The notes below the pieces were generated by a model. It saw nothing but the letters and a program-made list of their open reading frames with translations, had not been told where the DNA came from and did no database searches. Below are positions 56,638 to 64,000 of a stretch of 64,000 bases of DNA, one piece after another. The translations under genes and the position numbers were made by a program. Position 1 is the stretch's first letter; every line of letters begins with the position of its first letter. Source of the stretch: Mangifera indica (lineage: Eukaryota; Streptophyta; Magnoliopsida; Sapindales; Anacardiaceae); the NCBI RefSeq assembly GCF_011075055.1, contig NC_058147.1, forward strand, positions 1,240,001-1,304,000, written 5' to 3'.

Positions 56638-59504
56638 TTCTACTGCTAATTCATGTACATCCAATAGAAAGAAATGGCATTTTCTTTTTCCAATTCAAAT
56701 TCAACAATCAATTATACCCATTGGGTAGATAGCTTCAGGATTTTTCTGACTTCTGAAAATGGTGTAGTGTAGGCCACTTAGAAGTATACATATTAGGTCG
56801 TTTTCAACCAGAAAGTCAAATGAAAGATTCGGATTAGATCTCATGAAGATCGAATTTCAAACTAGTACTAATTAAACTCAGTAAGTACGCAGACCATACC
56901 CCTAGTACTAATGAGGACATTCATTGGTGGTGATAAATTTAATGCCAACAAAAAAATACACCCACAGAATTTGATTCAATGAAAAAAGTTAAAAGGGACA
57001 ACAAGATTTTCAACGCCATTGTTTGCTATATAAATCAAGAGTAATAATAGTATTAAAGTGTTAAAAGTTGTAAATGCTTGTATAATGACAAAATTATCAT
57101 CTCTAGTCTTTCTAAAGTTTAATACATATAATTAAACGTATCTATCTATTAGATTTTAACTATCTTTTAGATGTTGTATTTATAAATTTAGTTATATCAT
57201 AATACAAATATTTATACTGGTTAAACTGGTGTAAATATTTAAAAAATCACATCTTAAAAACTAGTTATATGCTAAAATTAGTAAGTCTAAAATTATTTAA
57301 ACCATACGAGAAACTTATACTTTTTAGATGTCAAATTTAAATATTATATATTACACTTTCGATCGTAACAGCGAACACCTAAAAGAGAATATGTAAATGT
57401 TATTGTTAAGCCATTCAGCTAATTAGAAGGAATTTACCATAAAGGAACCACGAAGAAGATGGGGTGAAATCTGGATAGCTCAGCAGCTTAACGAGTCATG
57501 TGATTGTACAAATCAGAACAAGTTGGTTAGAAGTGACACTGTGTTGTCGTAGCAGGTAGACAGCATAGCATAATCGAAAAGGCAAAAGGCTTAATCAAGG
57601 TGTCGGCTTAGAGATAAACTCTCCTCTGATTGTTAATCATAAATTGACACTGAGGGCAACAAAGAAAAAATGCAACCAACACATCGTCATTGGCCTCTTA
57701 TAATTGACAGAAAGATGTAACGATTTGTCTCTCTTTGCTCAATCAATGGCTAGAGAACTAATAGCAATTTGCAAACAATGTTTTTGATTTGACATAAGCT
57801 CAATCAAGAGGCTTATCAGGGTCTTAAACTGTATCGACAGTCAAATCAGTGACAGACCCAGATAAAATTATAATTTAGAGGTATGTTGTGCGTATGTATT
57901 TTTAAACAAATAGACTGTATTCAAGTCCTATGACAATCTGATTGAATATGTCAGTTCAACTATAGGTGATAGGTGATTCATGTGTATTTTTGAACAAATA
58001 TGACTCGATTCAAATCCTATAACAGTTTGATTGGATTAACTTAATGGTTGAACCGCAACTCGGAGTGATTCACCTAATTCAGCCGCAGGTTGACTTGATT
58101 CAATGAATAATTAAATATCAACTCAACCTCAGTCTTGATTGCAATTTTATGAGCTGCTTTCTTGAACTACCGTTTTCTACTGTGATAAATTCATGTTTTC
58201 ATATAGCAGTAAGAAGGAAATTTTCTAGTGGAATAAGATAGATTTCGACCCTTCTAAGAGGACAAGAAAACTCTCACATGATGATCAGCTGAACAGAAGA
58301 AGAGACGTGACCCACCTTCTCCTTCAATTATGAAAATTCAAACGTATTTATACATATACAGAAATGGATTAATAGTGTTTCAAGTGTATAATGGATCGAG
58401 GGCAAAAGTCGAACAGAAAAGCAGATAAAAGAAGAAGTACTTAATTGTGATCATTGAAATATGCATGGCTGATATTATTCAACTATCAACCATTTCAAAG
58501 CTGGTGTCTTGAGTAGCTGTATTGATGATGACGTTGTTTTTGTTGTTAGTCTGAGTCAACCGGGAGTTAGACACGGAGAGCCACTTATGTTGGAAGGTAG
58601 GCTGTGCTGTAGGGCTACCTTGTTGTTGGGTTCATCTGCACTGATATTTTTTTGCTACGTGATGCGTACATCCATCGTCTTCTAAGACATTAATTATTTA
58701 TGTCATCTTCAATCTCCTCCTCCACTTAGCCTGGTTCACATTTGAAACCACCCAACGTTTGTTCTTTTTCACCGGTCTCTAGTTTTGTTTTCTCCTATTC
58801 GATCTTGATATTTCTGGACCACTACCTTCCTACTCCTCTAATATCAAAATATGCATATCAAACTTTAAATATTTAAAAAATATATTATTATATTTAATTA
58901 TATAATATCATATTATTGGAATATACAATTTAACACTAAAGCTATATATACATAACATTAGTTAACCTCATATTATAAATAAAAATAAACAGTAAAAAAG
59001 AGTTTTTGGGAAAAATAATAAGAGTACTTGTGCAATTAAAGCCAAACATAGAATTGTAGAAACGAGACTAAAGATTGTTTACGAAATTAAATTCAAATAT
59101 GTGTGATTATTTACTTATTTTGTTATAATAAATATATTTACCATAAAATTATTATCACAATCTTATAAGAATATATAATAGTATTATCATCCCTAAACCA
59201 GACTTTACTAAGAATTATTTTTTAGAAGATGTTTAGTTTGGATAATATTTTATTACCAAAATTTAAAAATTATATTAAAAATAGATTATTTTAGATATTA
59301 AATATCACTATGTTTGATAAAGTTAGATAAAAATTGATATATATAAATAATTATTATGTTTAGTTAGAGTTAATGAAATAATACGATTATATTATTTTAC
59401 CTAAATATTGTTGGGTATAATTATTTTAAAATATTTTTTATGTTATTTGTTATATTAATTGAAAAATGAGATTATTTTTATATATATTGGTAATAGAAGA
59501 TACA

Positions 59505-59845
59505 ATGTCAAAATATATATTGGACTTATAAGTGTGTAGATTGAAATTTATATTATACAAAACAAATTAATTTGTGTTAAGGTCATTGTATTTATTAGAT
59601 GTGGGACTTTAGTCTCCAACACCCTCCCTCAAGTGCAACCACCACAAGCTATTAAATACACTGTTAAGCTGAGTCCCTTTTTGGAAGGATGCAATGTTAC
59701 TTTTATCCATGAATACTGTAAGATGTTAAGTTTTTATTTCACTCATGTTTTGATACCATGTCAGAATATATATTAGACCTATAAGTATAGAAATTGAAAT
59801 TTATATTACACTAAATCAATTGGTTTGTGTTAAAGTCTAATCTTT
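59505..59845. repeat. Pair of direct repeats flanking a 170-bp spacer (possible short LTR-like remnant)
   Basis: Copy 1 starts at 59505 (atgtcaaaatatatattgga) and copy 2 at 59758 (atgtcagaatatatattaga). Both run about 85 bp, through gattgaaatttatatta-like and aatttgtgttaa-like text. The spacer holds ctccctcaagtgcaaccacc and gctgagtcccttttt, less AT-rich than the surroundings. It could be a very short retrotransposon-like element or a tandem repeat with an insertion. Confidence 0.5.
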
Positions 59846-60643
59846 TACATTTATTATTAAAATCTTTTATTATTTATAAATCAAATAATAAAAAATAAAT
59901 TATCAAAGTAATCTTTCAACCCTTTGAACCAAAAACCCTAAAAAATGACACGCCATGAGATAAATCCGAAGTTGTGGGTAGCGATTAGCCATTGGTAGCG
60001 TCTAGTGAGAAATATTTCATCTGTCGCATGATGAAGAGAAAGTAGCAGATAGTAAAGCACCGCTTATAGACTTGGAGGCATTATCGTCTACGCCCTCGTT
60101 TGCTCATTGGAGAGCGGCGCCTGGCCCATTAACTGGACATCAAAACCCCTGTATGCATCCACGTAGCACCACAAAGTTGTCGCTAATCAAGAAGTGCTAG
60201 TCTAGATTAAATGAATAAAACAGGCACAAAATTCTAGTGCTTTAATTTGAAGACAACATTAGTTGGCGAATTGTTCACAGAGACAAAATTCCATGATTTC
60301 TGAATCAAATGGTGTGCTATGCCAATCCATCTTTGACCTTGAACAACTGAAACTCCTCCTTAATATAAAATTTAGGCCACAGAATTAAATTCTTAATTTG
60401 GGTTTTGCTGGTTTTAAAGTTTGAAACAGCTGCATGGAGTAAATAAGGGAACATGACTTCTGGGACTGGTGACTTTTTGGACCCTTCCTTCTCATCAATA
60501 ATACAAAGGCAGCAGCCTTTTGAATTTGGCAGTTTGATTAGAGGCTGCTGGGTTATAAAGTTTGAATTTTCTTTTTATTATTTTGTCATCCTCTAGAATA
60601 GTTGATTTGATCCTATCAGTATTAGCTTGAATCACAATTCTGG

Positions 60644-60737
60644 ATTGAATAAAATACGTTCGCGCTCAAGTCAATGATTAAAATTGTTTATTGAATAAAA
60701 TAGGTTCGAGCTCAAGTCAATGATTGAAATTGTTTAT
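60644..60737. repeat. 47-bp tandem duplication within the degenerate repeat block
   Basis: ttgaataaaatacgttcgcg and ttgaataaaataggttcgag begin two adjacent 47-base copies differing at a few positions. It shows how the aattcaa/gagctcaa repeats may grow by local duplication. Confidence 0.8.
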
Positions 60738-62342
60738 ATCAAACATGTTTGAACATTTAAGTTTAAACTTAATTCACATCAAATCCAAAGAAATTGAGTC
60801 AAAATAGGGTTAAAGAAATTTCAATTTATCAATCTTAAACTGACATTTTTTATCAAATCCAACTCTATCAATTTAGACAGAAACAATGTCTTTCAAAATT
60901 TGTCCTTTTTTGTTTTGTTTTGCTTGATTAAATCACTAAATAAACCTTACATTTCACTTGAAAGGACAAATTTGTTCCAATAAAAGTTTTAAGACTTTGA
61001 AAGCTCCCACGGCATCTTCATCTTGTCAAATACTGCTAGGAAAATGACAAGAATTGCCGACCAAATTATTGATTAACATGGACTCCGACCTCGGCAAATT
61101 TAACGGTTGCCCATTTGGGAGGTTCGCTCAGGCCCCGTAACTAATATGAGCAAACGGATTAAACCGGTAGCTTTAACTACCTAACAACTCTACAGGGAAT
61201 TAAAGATTGAATTAAGCAATTGAGGGTGGATTTGAATAAAGTCAAATTTGAGTAAAGGTTACTCTAAAGTTGGTTTGAATTTAGAACAATCAAATGGAAA
61301 ATTCAATTCAATTCACTTGGTTGATGATAAGTTCGTCAGGAAAATTGTTAAAGTAGAAAGAGAAATGATTGTTAAAGTTCATAAAAAATCGTCAAAAAAG
61401 ATAAATTTGTTAATGCCTATGAACAAAAACCCATTTGAGTTTAACTTCATTTTCCCATGGCTATTGTAATATACCAGCTCTAATAGTCCGATCCATTGTC
61501 AAGAAATTATCCAAACTTTAGACACATTCTATCATAGTTTTGCCTTCTAAGCTTTACAACTCAAAACACATATTAACAGCTTAAAGAGTTCACAAGGTAT
61601 TTAACAAGTTAAATCTTGCCACCCTTAACCAATATGGGATATACAGATAGAGTATAAACAAACATAATATTTCTCCCGTATTTTATTGATGTGAAATTTT
61701 TCTGAAAGTATTATAGTTAATGTAATATTTTATCTGTCAATTGAGTTTAAATCATTGACGAATTTGAGTTTTAACTTAATAATTCAATTCCAATTCAACT
61801 AATTTATATTTTTAATGATTTTATTCATTTTGTGACAATGGTTTTTATATCGTTGACAACCCTCTAAAGGCCAGCTCAAACCAATGATATAGGAGAAGCC
61901 ACCAAAAAGCCGTCAACGAAGAAGGATTAGTAAAGGAGAAATCAACAAAGATATAAAATAATTGAAGAAGATGACTTTCCGAAGATTCAATAGCATCAAG
62001 CTAACTTAATTCGAACCCAAGCTAGAGCAATTTGAGCTAGAGTTTAACTTGCTCAAATAGATCATCCAGCTAGACTTAAATCCACCCCTCAGCACACCCC
62101 GGAAAGACAATCTCAAAGCAAAAGCCCAAAAGAATATACAAGCTATAATCTCCAAGTCCAAACACCCCCACTTTACACCAACATTTGAAGAATTGGAAGT
62201 TGGGCCTAACAGATGTAAAATCCCAAGCAATTATTATTTGGAGAAGATTATATTGCGTATTTGCGTAATAACAATACTTCCACATACAATATATATGCAA
62301 AATAGTTTCAAACTATGTCATGTTCAATTAACCAAAATTACA

Positions 62343-62374
62343 GACACGAGTAGAAAGAGACACGAGTAGAAAGA
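62343..62374. repeat. 16-bp tandem duplication
   Basis: gacacgagtagaaaga occurs twice in direct succession in the 3' flank of the FPP gene. Confidence 0.8.
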
Positions 62375-62589
62375 AGAAAATACAAATTAACCGATAACAT
62401 GGATATCATATACAGTCAGTAGTTACAAAAATTAACCCAACTCCAAGCCATAATTTCACAACCTTACCCCTCCTATAACTCGTTCCGACGAGGCTTCAAC
62501 AACCATACAACTCCCCATTGTTGGTGTTTTTTTATTATTACCCAGTGCTCTTATCCACTGCTATCTTTTTGGCTAGTAAGCTGCATGGT

Positions 62590-64000
62590 CTATTGACCAT
62601 TCTTCCCTTTTGACGAAAAGAATCTGCTAAATCCTCTCGACTGTTTCTCTGGAGTTGGGGCTGAGGAAGAAGAAGATGATGAGCTTGATTTTGAAGGCCT
62701 GTGTTTTGGATGCGTTGAATTGATTGGTGATCTGTTGATGTTTTGTTCGTTTTGGGATGGGCTACATGGGGAACTATAATTGTGCAAGGGTGACTCCGCA
62801 CCTACTCTGAGGATATTATTGGGAGAAACAGCAGTGTCCATCCCAGCTTGATTTAAGTCTTGTAAGTTCACGCTGCTAGAAGCAAGTTCATCTTCAGGGA
62901 ACCCTTCAACTCTTTGATGACTCTGGTTGAATGGAGATCCCATGAGCTCTGGCTGAGGTCGCAAAGAATTCAACTGCTTGCCAAGAAGAAAGATAGTTTC
63001 TTGACACTCTGCCAGCTTCTCTGCTGCTGCTGTTAACTCCCTCTCCTGGTATGAGACAAGCGAATTCAGATACAGGGCTTACGTATTGATAAACCTATAT
63101 GTAACTATAATCAATTCAAGCATCAGAGCAGACAATAAAGAAATCAAACAAGAATTAAGGGTTTGGTACTTTTGTATTATTAAAAACTGATAATACCTCA
63201 ACTTAAAAAGACTACTAGAGAGCCAACCAACACTGTATGTAAAAGCTAATTTGGGTTTAAGCGACTCTCATGGACAGCAGTAATGCATGTACACAATCTA
63301 CCGTGAGCATGAAATTTTAGCTCTTCCATGATGCACATGAGCAAATATTGTTTATCTATATTTTTCTATGATCATAACATCGATTGACCTAATTATTCAT
63401 GAAAAACTAATTTATTTCACTAAATGGAAAAGACAAGATAAACTTATAAATCAAGTATTATATAATATGGTCTCACCTGCTTGGTCTTCAGATCGTCATC
63501 AGCCTCACCATGGCTCTCATTCCTAAAAATATTAGGAAATGCAGAAATTAGAGAAACAAAAAAAAAAAAAAAAAAAAAAACAGAACCCTATAATGCATAA
63601 GGCAATCCCAGAATATCTAAATATGTAAATTCTTCTGTCCATAGTGAGGTAATGGTAACCTTACCACCAAATAATCCGAAGTAATGCAGGCTTATACCAA
63701 AAAACAGTAAAGAGAAGTTGGACGCAAACCTTTGAAGTTGCTCCTCAAGTTCCTTGCATCTAGCCAGAGCATCGTGGTGACTTGTCTTTTCGTCTTGAAG
63801 CTCAATTTCCAGATTATCTATTTTTGCTCTCAGAAGGTTCACCTCAGATTCTAGTTCCTGGGCACGCATTTCAAGTGACCTATAAGACTCTGCCATACAT
63901 TTGAGCTGTGTCTCAGCCAAGCTATTTGACTTTTGAGCAGAAGCCAATTGTGATTTAGCCTCAGCAAGAAGCTGCTCAGTTTCATGTAATTGAGACTTAG
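62590..64000 (-). CDS. Filament-like plant protein (FPP4-like), C-terminal exons, 5' partial
   Basis: Long coiled-coil plant protein of the FPP/DUF869 family, linked to microtubule or cortical organisation. Three 3' exons are visible: 63730 to beyond 64000, 63477-63522 and 62590-63045, joined in phase. The first is continuous coiled coil (ETEQLLAEAKSQLASAQ, LKCMAESYRSLEMRAQELES, LARCKELEEQLQR). The last begins ERELTAAAEKLAECQETI, then LLGKQLNSLRPQ, then a Ser-rich tail and the family C-terminal block TPEKQSRGFSRFFSSKGKNG. The tail SSSSSSSSS comes from a Ser-codon repeat. The rest of the gene lies to the right. The closest Arabidopsis relative I recall is FPP4 (At1g19835), beside a SAUR gene, as here. 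Confidence 0.9.

Larger units (their letters stand above)
54064..62589. other. Long gene-poor region between SAUR and the FPP gene
   Basis: The SAUR 3' UTR is at the left and the FPP 3' UTR at the right. In between are a (TC)n tract (55557-55580), a (CTT)n/T-run (55787-55819), a 31-bp tandem duplication (56576-56637), a pair of 85-bp direct repeats (59505, 59758), a 47-bp tandem duplication (60644-60737), a degenerate repeat block (60640-60860), and a 16-bp duplication (62343-62374). Short frames show no recognised domain. A CACGTG-containing stretch at about 55030-55110 (accacgtgac) is noncoding. Confidence 0.45.

Noticed and set aside
58151..58169. Match to part of miR396 (gctttcttgaact)
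   Set aside because: Only about 13 bases match, the 5' part differs, and no complementary arm lies within a few hundred bases.

Overview
The window is nuclear DNA from a dicotyledonous plant, probably a rosid. Genes are interrupted by many short GT..AG introns in an AT-rich background, intergenic stretches are long and rich in AT repeats and small transposon remnants, and every recognisable product belongs to a plant family (LysM receptor kinase, chloroplast stromal processing peptidase, SAUR, LOG, filament-like plant protein). The species cannot be named from the sequence alone.

Layout, left to right: 3' end of a SKI3-like TPR gene (+, to 971); an intronless LYK4/LYK5-type LysM receptor pseudokinase (-, 1947-3974); a nine-exon PhoD-like metallophosphatase (-, 5264-8253); a seven-exon YjbQ/UPF0047 gene with a plastid-type leader (+, 9172-12046); a single-exon calmodulin-like gene of the CML37/38/39 group (-, 12779-13348); a 24-exon stromal processing peptidase gene (+, 15516-25370); a seven-exon LOG cytokinin-activating gene (-, 28606-29956); about 6 kb of AT-rich intergenic DNA; a 23-exon nuclear XRN2/XRN3 5'-3' exoribonuclease gene (-, 36128-44281); a broken ATP sulfurylase pseudogene (+, 45662-48419); a 694-bp Mutator-like foldback transposon with a 9-bp target duplication (52312-53005); an intronless SAUR gene (+, 53746-54063); about 8.5 kb of gene-poor DNA; and the 3' end of a filament-like plant protein gene (-, 62590 to the window edge). 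For the spliced genes I rebuilt the exons by hand. Splice phases close in every case, and predicted lengths agree with the families (SPP 1255 aa, LOG 226 aa, PhoD-like 480 aa, YjbQ 186 aa, XRN 1130 aa).

These are independent housekeeping and signalling genes, not an operon or a pathway cluster. SKI3 and XRN are both RNA-decay factors, LYK and CML are both linked to stress and calcium signalling, and LOG and SAUR are hormone genes. Their proximity is best explained by ancestral gene order: from memory, PhoD-like, CML37, SPP, SAUR and XRN2 lie near one another on Arabidopsis chromosome 5, and SKI3 beside CML38/39 on chromosome 1.

I found no undescribed biological system. The best second looks are the Mutator-like foldback element with a GC-rich mirrored core, the ATP sulfurylase pseudogene with an internal triplication, a small family of inverted-repeat elements, and the gene-order conservation.
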